Below are positions 1 through 7,865 of a DNA stretch of 64,000 bases, piece by piece. The position numbers and the translations under genes are program-made. Location: positions 47,201 to 111,200 of the forward strand of contig JABWBH010000012.1 of the NCBI GenBank assembly GCA_013360585.1. The letters run 5' to 3'. The notes below the pieces were generated by a model. That model was not told where the DNA came from, did no database searches, and saw only the letters and a list, made by a program, of their open reading frames with translations. Position 1 is the first letter of the stretch, and every line of letters begins with the position of its first letter. The DNA comes from Phycisphaerae bacterium (GTDB lineage: Bacteria > Planctomycetota > Phycisphaerae > UBA1845).

Positions 1-216
1 CTGACCATCGCGCCGCCGGCTGCGGCGGGACAGACGGGGGCCGTCGAGCAGCAGGTGTTTGTTCCGCTGGATTCCGCGGGGCAGCGCGGGAGCAACATGG
101 TGCAACTGCTGGAGGCGCTGAACCGCCTGAAAGTGCCCTTTGAGAACCGGGTGCAGATTCTGACGACGCTGAAGCAGTCGGGGTCGCTGCATGCGCGGGT
201 GAGCGAGGAGTCCTGA
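1..216 (+). CDS. flgI: Flagellar P-ring protein FlgI, C-terminal fragment
   Basis: The window opens inside this gene; the last 71 codons run in frame 1 to a TGA at 214-216. FlgI forms the periplasmic P-ring around the flagellar rod, embedded in peptidoglycan. The visible tail has the family's closing pattern: a helix NMVQLLEALNRLKVP followed by ILTTLKQSGSLHARV, which corresponds to the conserved end (ALGATPxDLxxILQxLxxAGxLxAxLxxI) of known FlgI proteins. The next gene, a rod-binding FlgJ-type protein, begins 37 bases downstream, which is the usual flgI-flgJ order. The start and signal peptide lie outside the window. Confidence 0.85.
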   Translation: MTIAPPAAAGQTGAVEQQVFVPLDSAGQRGSNMVQLLEALNRLKVPFENRVQILTTLKQSGSLHARVSEES

Positions 217-253
217 CGGCGCCCGGAGCGCCGTCAAGCTGGAGGGCTGAGAC

Positions 254-568
254 ATGATCGGTTTCGTGCAGGGGGAGTTGCCGCCGCCGGAGTCGCCGGG
301 ACTGCGGAAGGCGGCGCAGGAGATCGTTGGCCGGACGTTTTACGGAACGCTTCTGGCACAGGCGCGGCAGTCTTCGTTGAAGACGGGACTGATGGACGGG
401 GGTCGGATGGAGGAGGCGTTCGGAGCTCAGCTCGACGCGATCTACGCGGAGAGCCTCGGGGCGTGGGAGAAGCGCGGGCTGGGCGAGGCGCTGTACCGGC
501 GGCTGGTGGACCAGCAGGTCCGGATCGACGCGGCATCGGGCCGGAAAGGAAACGAGACGGGCGCATGA
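254..568 (+). CDS. flgJ: Rod-binding protein, FlgJ N-terminal domain type
   Basis: Encodes 104 residues that match the rod-binding half of FlgJ: a helical stretch KAAQEIVGRTFYGTLLAQAR, then a GG turn and the segment EEAFGAQLDAIYAESLG...GLGEALYRRL. The peptidoglycan hydrolase half found in gammaproteobacterial FlgJ is absent, so this is the short single-domain form common outside Gammaproteobacteria; another enzyme must open the wall for the rod. It follows flgI and overlaps flgN by four bases (ATGA at 565-568), so translation is probably coupled. The start at 254 is preceded by GGAGGG at 241-246. Confidence 0.8.
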   Translation: MIGFVQGELPPPESPGLRKAAQEIVGRTFYGTLLAQARQSSLKTGLMDGGRMEEAFGAQLDAIYAESLGAWEKRGLGEALYRRLVDQQVRIDAASGRKGNETGA

Positions 569-1083
569 CGACGACGCTTTCACAACGTCTGCGGGATCTG
601 GTGCGTCTTCTGGACGACATGCACGCGCTGCACGGCGAACTGCTTTCGGCGGTGCAGGACAAGATCGGCGCGATGCGGCGAGCGGACCGGGAGGGGGTTG
701 CGACGGTCATCGAGCGGGAGCAGGCGCTCATCGAGCGTGTGCAGGAGCGCGAGTCGTGCCGGCGGATGTTGATGGATGCGATCGGGCGCGAGCTGGGGAT
801 GTCGCCGGCGGCGGCGCGGAAGATGAACGCGGCGGCGCTGGCGGAGCGGCTGGACCGGCCCAGCGGCGCGCGTCTGCTGACGGCGGCGCGATCGTTGCGT
901 GAGGCGGCGTCAGAACTGGCGAAGGTGAACCGCGTGGCCGGGCGGATGAGCCGGGAGATCGTCGCGCACCTTCAGCGGGTGTTCGAGTCGATCCGGGAGG
1001 TCGGGGCGGAACCGATCGGGTACGCCCCGACGGGGACTCGGACGTCCAGCCTGGAGCAGCGGCTCGTGGATGCGGTGGGGTAG
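565..1083 (+). CDS. flgN: FlgN-like export chaperone for hook-filament junction proteins
   Basis: A 172-residue, almost wholly helical, Arg/Glu/Ala-rich protein with no membrane segment. FlgN keeps FlgK and FlgL soluble and delivers them to the flagellar export apparatus. The evidence is its coiled-coil composition (LRDLVRLLDDMHALHGELL, then IEREQALIERVQERE), its length, and its position immediately before flgK and flgL. The ATG at 565 is chosen because it overlaps the stop of the preceding gene as ATGA and because similarity to the family starts there; the longer reading frame upstream is out of phase with flgJ coding. Family sequences are very divergent, so context carries much of the call. 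Confidence 0.75.
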   Translation: MTTTLSQRLRDLVRLLDDMHALHGELLSAVQDKIGAMRRADREGVATVIEREQALIERVQERESCRRMLMDAIGRELGMSPAAARKMNAAALAERLDRPSGARLLTAARSLREAASELAKVNRVAGRMSREIVAHLQRVFESIREVGAEPIGYAPTGTRTSSLEQRLVDAVG

Positions 1084-1257
1084 ACGAAATGCGGAACGGT
1101 GTGACGGAAGGCCGAGGGCGCTGAGACGTCCTGCGCGGCAACGAATCAGAGAGAAGACGAGTCCTGTGTCATTCCGGCGGCGCTCAGAAGAGATGGAGCC
1201 CCCCGCTTCCCCGCGGGCGCGGCTCGGTTCAGGAACAACGAGTAAGGCGAGAACACG

Positions 1258-2976
1258 ATGGGGTTGATGAATTCAGCGTTGCACATCGGCCGGAACGCGC
1301 TGCTGGGGTATCAGGGGGCGCTTCAGGTTGTCGGCAGCAACATCAGCGGCGCGGGCAGCGCGGATTACACGCGGCTGACGCCGCAGTTGGACTCGCTGCC
1401 GAACCTCGGCGGGGTCGCGCTTCAGCCTGGGGCGGGGGTCGCGCTGACGGACATCCGGCGGAACATCGACCTGGCGCTGGAAAACCGGTTGCGGCTGTCG
1501 ACGGCGGAAGTCGAGTCGCTGTCGAAGCAGCAGGCGGCGCTGGCGGAGATCGAGACGTACTTCGACGATCTGGACGGCACGGGGATCCCGACGCTCCTGT
1601 CGGAATTTTTCGGGGGATTCGAGGCGGTCGGCAGCGATCCGGAGGCGGACCGGGGGCTGGTGGTGCGCAAGGGGGAGGAACTGGCTGGGCGGCTGAAGGC
1701 GCTGCGGGGGAAGCTCGGGGAGCTGGGCGAGGGGCTGGATTCGCAGATCGAAGAGCTTGCCGTGGTGGCGGACGATCTGGCGGAGCGGATCGCGGAGTTG
1801 AACGGGCGCATCACGGTGGCGGAGGCGCGATCGCGCGGAGACGCCTCCGGATTGCGCGATCAGCGCGACGCCTTGTTGCGCAAGCTCGGGGAGCTGGTGG
1901 ACGTAACGGCGCGGGAGCAGCCGAACGGCGTGATGAACGTCTACATCGGCAGCGAAGCGCTGGTGCAGGGCGGATATGCGCGCGGTCTGACGACGGCGAC
2001 GCAGGTGGTGGACGGGTTCCGCCGGACGAGCGTGGTGTTTGCGGACAGCGGCGCGGTGGTTCGTCCGCAGGGCGGGCAGATCGCGGGGTTGATGCAGGCG
2101 CGGGACGTGCAGGCGTTCGGACGGATTCAGGAGCTTGACGCGTTTGCACAGGGCCTGATTCAAGCGGTGAACCGCGTACATGCGGACGGACAGGGGCTTT
2201 CCGGTTTCTCGTCGCTGACGGGCACGTACGGCGCGCTGGCGACGGACGCGGCGCTGAACAGCGCCTCCGCGGGACTCCCCTCCCCGGTGCAGAACGGCGC
2301 CTTCCACGTCGTGGTCAGCGACGGGACGCGCGTCGGGTCACGGGTTCACGTCGTCGCGGTGGACCTGGACGGGCTGAACGGGGATGACACGACGCTGGCA
2401 TCGCTTGTCGAGCGGTTGAACGCGATCGATCACCTTGAAGCCACGCTGACTCCGGACAACCGTGTTTCGCTGACGGCGGACGCGGGGTTCACGTTCTCGT
2501 TCGGGCATGACGGGCAGCGAGCGCGCAGCGACACCTCGGGAGCGCTGGCGGCGCTGGGGTTAAACACGTTTTTCGACGGCACGAACGCCGCGGACATCGC
2601 CGTCAACGACGCGGTCGGCGGGGATGCGCAGAAACTGGCGGCGTCCACCGTGTTCCGGTCGGGACAGGGGGACAACGCGGCGGCGCTGGCGCAGTTGCTG
2701 GACACGGCCGGCGCGGGCTTCAACACCCCGCCGGTGCAGGCGCGCTGGGACGCGATGGCGGGGGACGTCGCGGTGAGCGCGGCGGCGGTGAATTCGGCGC
2801 TGGAAGGCGCGGACGGAATCCGGTCGTCGCTTCAGGCCCAGCGGGAAAGCATCAGCGGCGTCAGTCTCGATGAGGAGGCGATCGAGATGATCAAGTATGA
2901 GCGCGCGTTTCAAGGCGCGGCGCGGTACGTCAGCGTGGTGGATCAGTTGATCAACGAAGTGATGAACATCGTGTAA
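1258..2976 (+). CDS. flgK: Flagellar hook-associated protein 1, FlgK
   Basis: 572 residues. FlgK is the first junction protein between hook and filament. The N-terminus NSALHIGRNALLGYQGAL and the C-terminus ERAFQGAARYVSVVDQLINEVMNIV (joined across the molecule as D0/D1 helices) are diagnostic, as is the motif NISGAGSADYTR, a variant of the NxANxxTxGYxR signature of axial proteins. The central residues 300-480 hold a variable beta-rich region. The ATG at 1258 has AAGGCGAG upstream at a suitable distance; an ATG three codons later (1267) is a possible alternative. A 174-base gap separates it from flgN with no gene visible in it. Confidence 0.93.
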   Translation: MGLMNSALHIGRNALLGYQGALQVVGSNISGAGSADYTRLTPQLDSLPNLGGVALQPGAGVALTDIRRNIDLALENRLRLSTAEVESLSKQQAALAEIETYFDDLDGTGIPTLLSEFFGGFEAVGSDPEADRGLVVRKGEELAGRLKALRGKLGELGEGLDSQIEELAVVADDLAERIAELNGRITVAEARSRGDASGLRDQRDALLRKLGELVDVTAREQPNGVMNVYIGSEALVQGGYARGLTTATQVVDGFRRTSVVFADSGAVVRPQGGQIAGLMQARDVQAFGRIQELDAFAQGLIQAVNRVHADGQGLSGFSSLTGTYGALATDAALNSASAGLPSPVQNGAFHVVVSDGTRVGSRVHVVAVDLDGLNGDDTTLASLVERLNAIDHLEATLTPDNRVSLTADAGFTFSFGHDGQRARSDTSGALAALGLNTFFDGTNAADIAVNDAVGGDAQKLAASTVFRSGQGDNAAALAQLLDTAGAGFNTPPVQARWDAMAGDVAVSAAAVNSALEGADGIRSSLQAQRESISGVSLDEEAIEMIKYERAFQGAARYVSVVDQLINEVMNIV

Positions 2977-3075
2977 CGCGGGGCAAGGAGCGCGGAGAAA
3001 TCCGGAGTTGCTTGCGGCGAAGCCGGCGGAGCGGTCCGCCTGTGCGGGTTTGTTGCGAAAAAGGCAGGCAAGACG

Positions 3076-5022
3076 ATGGCCGTCAGTCCCGTCAATCTAG
3101 CGAGAATCAGCCAGAATCTGCGGTTGAACCTGACCGTGGATGCGATCACGCGCGGTCAGCGGGCGCTTTACATGAACGAAGTGCGGATCGCCGCGGGGCG
3201 ATCGTTCGTGACGCCCAGCGAGGATCCGGTGGCGGCGGCGCGGGCGCGCGAGTTGCACAATCAGCTCGCCCGCCAGAGTCAGTTGTCCGCGAATCTTCAG
3301 GCGGGTTCGGACCTGCTGACGGCGGCGGACGGGGCGCTGACCGACGTCGGCGATCTCCTGATCCGGGCACAGGCGGTGGCGAGCCAGAACATCAGCAACC
3401 TGACCAGCGAAGCGGAGCGGGAGTCGGAAGCGGAAGTCATCGCTTCGATCCTGCACGAACTGGTGAACGTGGGGAACCGTCAGTTCGGCGACCGCCGACT
3501 TTTCGCGGGGCGCGACAGCGGGGTGGCGCCGTTTGTCGAGGGCGGCGGCGGAATTCTGTACCAGGGAGACACGGAACCGCTGCGGATTCATGTCGGCGAC
3601 GGTCGGATGGAAGTGGTGTCAATGCCGGGGCACGAGCTTTACGGGGCGGCGAGCGCGTCGGTAGCGGGCGGCGCGGACCTGACTCCGACGCTGCTGCCGG
3701 ACACGCGGCTGGAAGACCTTGACGGAGCGCTGGGCAAGGGCATCCGCAAGGGCGTCCTGACGTTCAACGACGTGGGCGGCGCCGGGGTGTTCAACGTTGA
3801 CCTGACGACGGCGGACACGATCGGGGACGTCGTGGATTTCATCAATGCGGCGGCGCAGTCGGTCGGCGCGAGCCTCACGGTTTCACTGACGGAGACGGGG
3901 TTGCGGCTGGATCCGGGAAGCGGCGAGGTGCTGATTGAGGACTCGGGATCAGCGGACCTGGCGGCGGACCTGGGCCTGACGATCCGGGAGCGGATTGAAG
4001 ATGTGCTGGACGGAACGACGCTGCGTCCGAGGCTGACGCCGCTGACGCCGGTGAGCGCGTTGGGGCTGGGCGAGGCGCTCGACCTGGAGAGCGGGCTGAT
4101 CATCAGCAACGGTCCGAACACGGCGACGATCGATCTGTCCACGGCGGAAACGGTTGAAGACGTGCTGGCGGCGATCAACAGCGCGGGGGTGTTCGTCGAG
4201 GCGCGGATCAGCGAAGACGGGCGCTCGATCGACCTTTTCAGCCGGGTGTCGGGGGTCGATCTTCGGGTCACGGAGAACGGCGGCACGACGGCGACGGACC
4301 TCGGCTTGCGAACGATGTCGGAAACGACGCTGCTGTCCGAGCTGAATTACGGGCGCGGCGTCGAGATGAACACGGATCCTGACGGATCGGACCTGGTGAT
4401 CAAAGATGACACCGGCGCGACTTTGTTCGAGGTGCGTCTCGCCGGGGCGCTGACGCTCGGCGACGTGGTGGATCGGATCAATGAGGCGGCGGAGGAGGCG
4501 TCGGCGTCGGTGCGGGCTGAGCTTTCGGCGGATCACAATGCGATCCGGTTGTTCGACGGCGGCTCGATCGGACGGACGCTGGCGGTGGAAAACGCGGTCG
4601 GATCGTATGCGGCGGAGGATCTCGGGTTGACGCGGGCGACGAGCGGTCCGCTGGGGGGCGTGATCGGGCGCGACGTGCATCCGGTGACGGCGCCCGGGGT
4701 GCTGGACGCGCTGATCCGCCTGGAGGGGGCGTTGCGCGGCGACGACGACAAGGAGCTGTCGATCGCGGCGGAGCGGGTCGAGACGATCGTGGACGAGCTG
4801 ATCCGCGAGCACGGGATCATCGGCGCGCGGGCGGCGGCGCTGAACGCCGAAGTGAGCCAGATGAAGGATGCGTCGATTTCGACGGAGGTGTTCCTGTCGC
4901 AGGTGGAAGACCTGGATTTCACGAAGGCGATCAGTGAATTGCAGTCGGCGCAGACGGTGCTTCAGGCGAGCCTGATGACCAACTCGCGTCTGCTGAACGT
5001 GTCCTTGATGGATTACTTGTAA
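3076..5022 (+). CDS. flgL: Oversized hook-associated protein 3, FlgL, with three internal repeat domains
   Basis: 648 residues, roughly twice the usual 300-400. The ends are FlgL/flagellin-like: helices at 1-150 with RQFGDRRLFAG near 135-145 (the GxxLFAG signature), and helices at 550-648 ending NSRLLNVSLMDYL. Between them lie three related units of about 95 residues (about 205-302, 318-412, 416-519), each with a beta strand, a T-x-x-D-V-[V/L]-x-x-I-N helix start (TIGDVVDFINAA, TVEDVLAAINSA, TLGDVVDRINEA) and an ending DLGL. This resembles the flagellin hook IN motif described in hook and flagellin proteins. I infer surface-exposed tandem domains at the hook-filament junction. It sits between flgK and fliW. 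Confidence 0.88.
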   Translation: MAVSPVNLARISQNLRLNLTVDAITRGQRALYMNEVRIAAGRSFVTPSEDPVAAARARELHNQLARQSQLSANLQAGSDLLTAADGALTDVGDLLIRAQAVASQNISNLTSEAERESEAEVIASILHELVNVGNRQFGDRRLFAGRDSGVAPFVEGGGGILYQGDTEPLRIHVGDGRMEVVSMPGHELYGAASASVAGGADLTPTLLPDTRLEDLDGALGKGIRKGVLTFNDVGGAGVFNVDLTTADTIGDVVDFINAAAQSVGASLTVSLTETGLRLDPGSGEVLIEDSGSADLAADLGLTIRERIEDVLDGTTLRPRLTPLTPVSALGLGEALDLESGLIISNGPNTATIDLSTAETVEDVLAAINSAGVFVEARISEDGRSIDLFSRVSGVDLRVTENGGTTATDLGLRTMSETTLLSELNYGRGVEMNTDPDGSDLVIKDDTGATLFEVRLAGALTLGDVVDRINEAAEEASASVRAELSADHNAIRLFDGGSIGRTLAVENAVGSYAAEDLGLTRATSGPLGGVIGRDVHPVTAPGVLDALIRLEGALRGDDDKELSIAAERVETIVDELIREHGIIGARAAALNAEVSQMKDASISTEVFLSQVEDLDFTKAISELQSAQTVLQASLMTNSRLLNVSLMDYL

Positions 5023-5169
5023 GAACGATCGTCAGCGCCGCAGGCGTGGCCCGGCGGCGCGGGCGAGTGCAAGGCCTCCCGCCGCGTGCGGGGACCGCGC
5101 GATGGATGCGCGGGTGCGGACCTCGGGGTTCGCGGGCTTTCAGGGAAGGGCCGCACGGAGTTTCGGGTT

Positions 5170-5619
5170 ATGATCATTCAGACGTCCCGTTTCGGTCAGC
5201 TCGTGGTGGACGACGCCCGGCTGATCACGTTCCCCGAGGGCATTCTCGGGTTTCCGCAGCAGCGTGAATACGCGCTGATTCAGACCGGGGAGGGGAGCGC
5301 GTTTTACTGGCTGCAGTCCGTGGACCGTCCGGAGCTGGCGTTCGTGGTATGCGACCCGCGTTTGTTCGTGTCGGATTACCAGGTGCCGGTGAACCGTGAG
5401 GAGCTGGCGGGGATCGGGATCTCGGATTCGTCGGACGCGCAGGTGTTCATCATCGTGAACAAGGTCAACGGCATGTTGACCGGTAATCTTCAGGGTCCGC
5501 TGGTGATCAACGTGGCCAGCCGCCAGGCCCGGCAGTGGGTGCTGTCGGACCGGCGTTACGGGACGAGGCATCCTCTGATGCGTCTGCCCGAACCTGCGGC
5601 GATGGAGCTGAGTGCGTAG
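5170..5619 (+). CDS. fliW: Flagellar assembly factor FliW
   Basis: 149 residues. FliW binds unassembled flagellin and, when released, binds CsrA and relieves CsrA repression of flagellin translation. Family features visible are TSRFGQL at the start, the loop FPEGILGFPQQREYAL, VDRPELAFVVCDPRLF and the later NVASRQARQWVL. The ATG at 5170 is chosen because family similarity begins with MIIQTSRFG and GGAG lies at 5157-5160; a frame open further upstream encodes an unlikely Arg/Gly-rich leader. The neighbours csrA and flagellin are its functional partners, so the whole switch is encoded together. Confidence 0.92.
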   Translation: MIIQTSRFGQLVVDDARLITFPEGILGFPQQREYALIQTGEGSAFYWLQSVDRPELAFVVCDPRLFVSDYQVPVNREELAGIGISDSSDAQVFIIVNKVNGMLTGNLQGPLVINVASRQARQWVLSDRRYGTRHPLMRLPEPAAMELSA

Positions 5620-5734
5620 GCATTCTGACTCGCGTCGGAGTTTCGGGGAAGGGAAGAAGGAACCGCGAAGCCGCGGGTCGGGACCGGCGTGCCGTCCTTT
5701 CAGGGCGTGGGCGCGGGGTTCGGCGGGCGGGTTT

Positions 5735-5764
5735 CGCAAGGCGCCCTTGCGCATCAGGAAGGAG
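5735..5764 (+). promoter_or_regulatory. csrA leader hairpin and GGA-rich Shine-Dalgarno (possible CsrA autoregulation)
   Basis: CGCAAGG (5735-5741) and CCTTGCG (5745-5751) form a 7-bp hairpin with a 3-base loop just upstream of the ribosome binding site GGAAGGAG (5757-5764), which precedes the csrA ATG at 5772. Two AGGA motifs overlap the binding site, and several more GGA motifs occur at 5646-5662. CsrA proteins recognise ANGGA, often overlapping the ribosome binding site. Autoregulation is inference. Confidence 0.45.
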
Positions 5765-5771
5765 CCGAACA

Positions 5772-6164
5772 ATGCTGGTGCTCTCACGAACGTGTGATGA
5801 AGCAATCATGATCGGTGACGAGATCCGAGTCACCGTGGTGGATATACGAGGAGACAAGGTGAGGCTCGGCGTGACGGCGCCCCGTCACGTCAAGGTTCAC
5901 CGACAGGAAGTGTTTGACGCGATCCAGCGGGAGAACCTCGAGGCGGCGCGTCTCGAACCCGGGCAGATCGGCGTGGTGTTCGAAGGATACGTTGAACCGA
6001 ATCCGGCGTCGGGCGCGTCGATCGTGGAGGCGTCTTCGGGGTCGATCGAGACGAGCGTCGCCCGGGCGCGCCGTCGGGAGCCGGAAGGTCAGGGTTTGCG
6101 TGCGCGTCAGAAAACGCCGGCGAGGCGGATGACGTCGGACGTGGAGTGCGCGGCGAAAGGATAA
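5772..6164 (+). CDS. csrA: Carbon storage regulator CsrA with long basic C-terminal tail
   Basis: 130 residues. The first 60 are a standard CsrA (MLVLSRTCDEAIMIGDEIRV... and VHRQEVFDAIQREN), with the RNA-contact residues Leu4, Arg6 and Arg44 in place. CsrA dimers bind ANGGA sites on mRNA; in bacteria with FliW they repress flagellin translation. Residues 61-130 are an extra tail, rich in Arg, Pro and Ser and probably disordered (VARARRREPEGQGLRARQK), compared with the usual total of 60-80 residues. The start at 5772 follows a strong GGAAGGAG. FliW is immediately upstream and flagellin immediately downstream. Confidence 0.92.
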   Translation: MLVLSRTCDEAIMIGDEIRVTVVDIRGDKVRLGVTAPRHVKVHRQEVFDAIQRENLEAARLEPGQIGVVFEGYVEPNPASGASIVEASSGSIETSVARARRREPEGQGLRARQKTPARRMTSDVECAAKG

Positions 6165-6167
6165 AGA

Positions 6168-6286
6168 AACAGGAGCCCCCGCGCCGGGGACCGCGGTGAT
6201 GGAAGCCTCTCAGAAGGGCGAACCGCGGCGGCGACGCCGGGATCCGCTGGTGGGTCGAAGGCGTGGACGGGGATGTCAGGGAGGAT
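6168..6286 (+). promoter_or_regulatory. Flagellin leader with GGA motifs, candidate CsrA target
   Basis: The 127-base gap between csrA and flagellin carries ACAGGAG at 6169-6175, a GC-rich hairpin (CCGCG 6179-6183 with CGCGG 6192-6196) whose loop CCGGGGAC contains GGGGA, and the ribosome binding site AGGGAGGA at about 6278-6285. Paired GGA sites, one in a hairpin loop and one over the ribosome binding site, are the known layout for CsrA repression of flagellin. The sites are read directly from sequence; their function is inferred. Confidence 0.45.
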
Positions 6287-6291
6287 TGCTC

Positions 6292-7716
6292 ATGTCAACA
6301 ATTAACTCGAATGTTCCGGCGGTCATTGCGCAGCGGCACCTGTCGCAGTCGCAACGGGCGCTGGCGCAGTCGCTCGAACGTCTGTCGAGCGGTCTGCGGA
6401 TCAACAAGGGGTCGGACGATCCGGCGGGGCTGATCGTCTCGGAGCGGCTTCGGGCGGAGATATCCGCGGTCAATCAGTCGATCGACAACACGTCCCGCGC
6501 GATCAACGTCATTGCGACGACGGAGGGCGCGCTGGACGAGGTGGCGGCGCTGCTGATCGACATCAAGGGTCTGATCGTGGAGGCGGCGAACCGGGGCGCT
6601 TTCTCCGACGAGGAGATCGAGGCGAACCAGCTTCAGATCGACTCGGCGATCGAGTCGATCTCTCGGATCGCCAACACGTCGACGTTCGCGGGTCGGAAGC
6701 TTCTGAACGGACAGCTCGACTACGTGACCAGCGGGATCAACACGGCGGATCTGGCGGACGTCAACGTGCTGTCGGCCAAGTTCGGCAACCGGGACTACAT
6801 CCCGGTGAACGTCAACGTCTCGCAGTCGGCGCTGACGGCGCAATTGAGCTTCGCCAACGTGCCGCTGCCGAGCGCCGTGACGATCGACCTGTCGGGTCCG
6901 GACGGGATCGTGACGCTGACGTTCCCGGCCAACGCCAGCGCCGTGGACATTGTCACGTCGATCAACGCCCAGGTGGACGCGACGGGGATCAGCGCCGTCG
7001 CCAGCGGGACGACCGGCGTGAACATCAACAGTCAACGTTACGGATCGGAGGCCTTCGTCAGCGTTTCGAAGGTGAGCGACGGGGGCAGCTTCGACGTGAC
7101 GGACCGCAGCGGCGCGACGGTGAACCGGACGGTCGGGCGCGATGCGCTGGCGACCATCAACGGCGTGCAGTCGATCGCGGACGGTCTGAAGCTGTCGATC
7201 AGTTCGCCGCTGCTGAAGCTGGAGCTGACGCTCGATCCGGACTTTGGCGCGGGATTGACGGACTTTGCGGTGACGGGCGGCGGGGCGCTGTTCCAGCTCG
7301 GGCCGGACGTCAACACGAACCAGCAGGAGAACATCGGGGTCAAGGCGATGCAGGCCAACAAACTGGGCAACCGCATCGTCGGCTACCTGTCGCAATTGCA
7401 GAGCGGACAGGAATACGCACTGCGGGAAGGTGAATTCAAACAGGCGAGCGACATTCTCAACGAAGTGATCACGCAGGTGTCCGTCCTTCGCGGACGGCTG
7501 GGGGCGTTCGAGCGCAATACGCTGCGCACGAACATCAACGCCCTGCAAATCACGAGCGAGAACCTGACGTCGTCGGAATCGACGATCCGGGACACCGACT
7601 TTGCGCAGGAGACGTCCGAATTGACGCGGGCGCAGATCCTCGTGCAGGCGGGCAACTCGATCCTGGCGATCGCCAACGCACAGTCGCAGAACGTCCTGAC
7701 GCTGCTGGGCGGGTAA
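6292..7716 (+). CDS. fliC: Flagellin
   Basis: 474 residues; the subunit of the flagellar filament. The N-terminal D0/D1 region has the hallmark SLERLSSGLRINKGSDDPAGL and the C-terminus has TIRDTDFAQETSELTRAQIL...AQSQNVLTLLGG. Residues 160-300 form a beta-rich outer region that includes a hook-IN-like unit (VDIVTSINAQ, then a run to DALATINGVQ), so flagellin and the unusual FlgL share an outer-domain type. The ATG at 6292 is preferred: it has AGGGAGG at 6278-6284, and similarity begins at MSTINSNVPAV; the in-frame upstream ATGs would add a 32-residue Arg-rich leader. A terminator follows directly. Confidence 0.95.
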   Translation: MSTINSNVPAVIAQRHLSQSQRALAQSLERLSSGLRINKGSDDPAGLIVSERLRAEISAVNQSIDNTSRAINVIATTEGALDEVAALLIDIKGLIVEAANRGAFSDEEIEANQLQIDSAIESISRIANTSTFAGRKLLNGQLDYVTSGINTADLADVNVLSAKFGNRDYIPVNVNVSQSALTAQLSFANVPLPSAVTIDLSGPDGIVTLTFPANASAVDIVTSINAQVDATGISAVASGTTGVNINSQRYGSEAFVSVSKVSDGGSFDVTDRSGATVNRTVGRDALATINGVQSIADGLKLSISSPLLKLELTLDPDFGAGLTDFAVTGGGALFQLGPDVNTNQQENIGVKAMQANKLGNRIVGYLSQLQSGQEYALREGEFKQASDILNEVITQVSVLRGRLGAFERNTLRTNINALQITSENLTSSESTIRDTDFAQETSELTRAQILVQAGNSILAIANAQSQNVLTLLGG

Positions 7717-7758
7717 GCGGCCGTCGCGTCAACATAGACGGGCAGGTCTGACAACTTG

Positions 7759-7804
7759 AAGAACCGGGAGCGGCGGACGCGGGGGCTCCCGGTTCTTCTT
7801 CTGT
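7759..7804 (+). terminator. Rho-independent terminator of the flagellin transcript
   Basis: AAGAACCGGGAGC (7759-7771) and its exact complement GCTCCCGGTTCTT (7785-7797) make a 13-bp stem with a 13-base loop, followed by a T-rich stretch CTTCTGTT. It starts 42 bases after the flagellin stop. Confidence 0.85.
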
Positions 7805-7865
7805 TACCGAAAGCGCATGATCTCTTCCTGATCGCGAGGTGGATCGCTTAAACGTCGGGCATGCT

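Noticed and set aside
5086..5169. An earlier start for fliW
   Set aside because: The extra 28 residues are Arg/Gly-rich and unlike the family, while GGAG and the conserved N-terminus support the ATG at 5170.
6196..6291. An earlier start for flagellin
   Set aside because: The extra 32 residues are Arg-rich and would precede the conserved N-terminus needed for export; AGGGAGG stands directly before the ATG at 6292.
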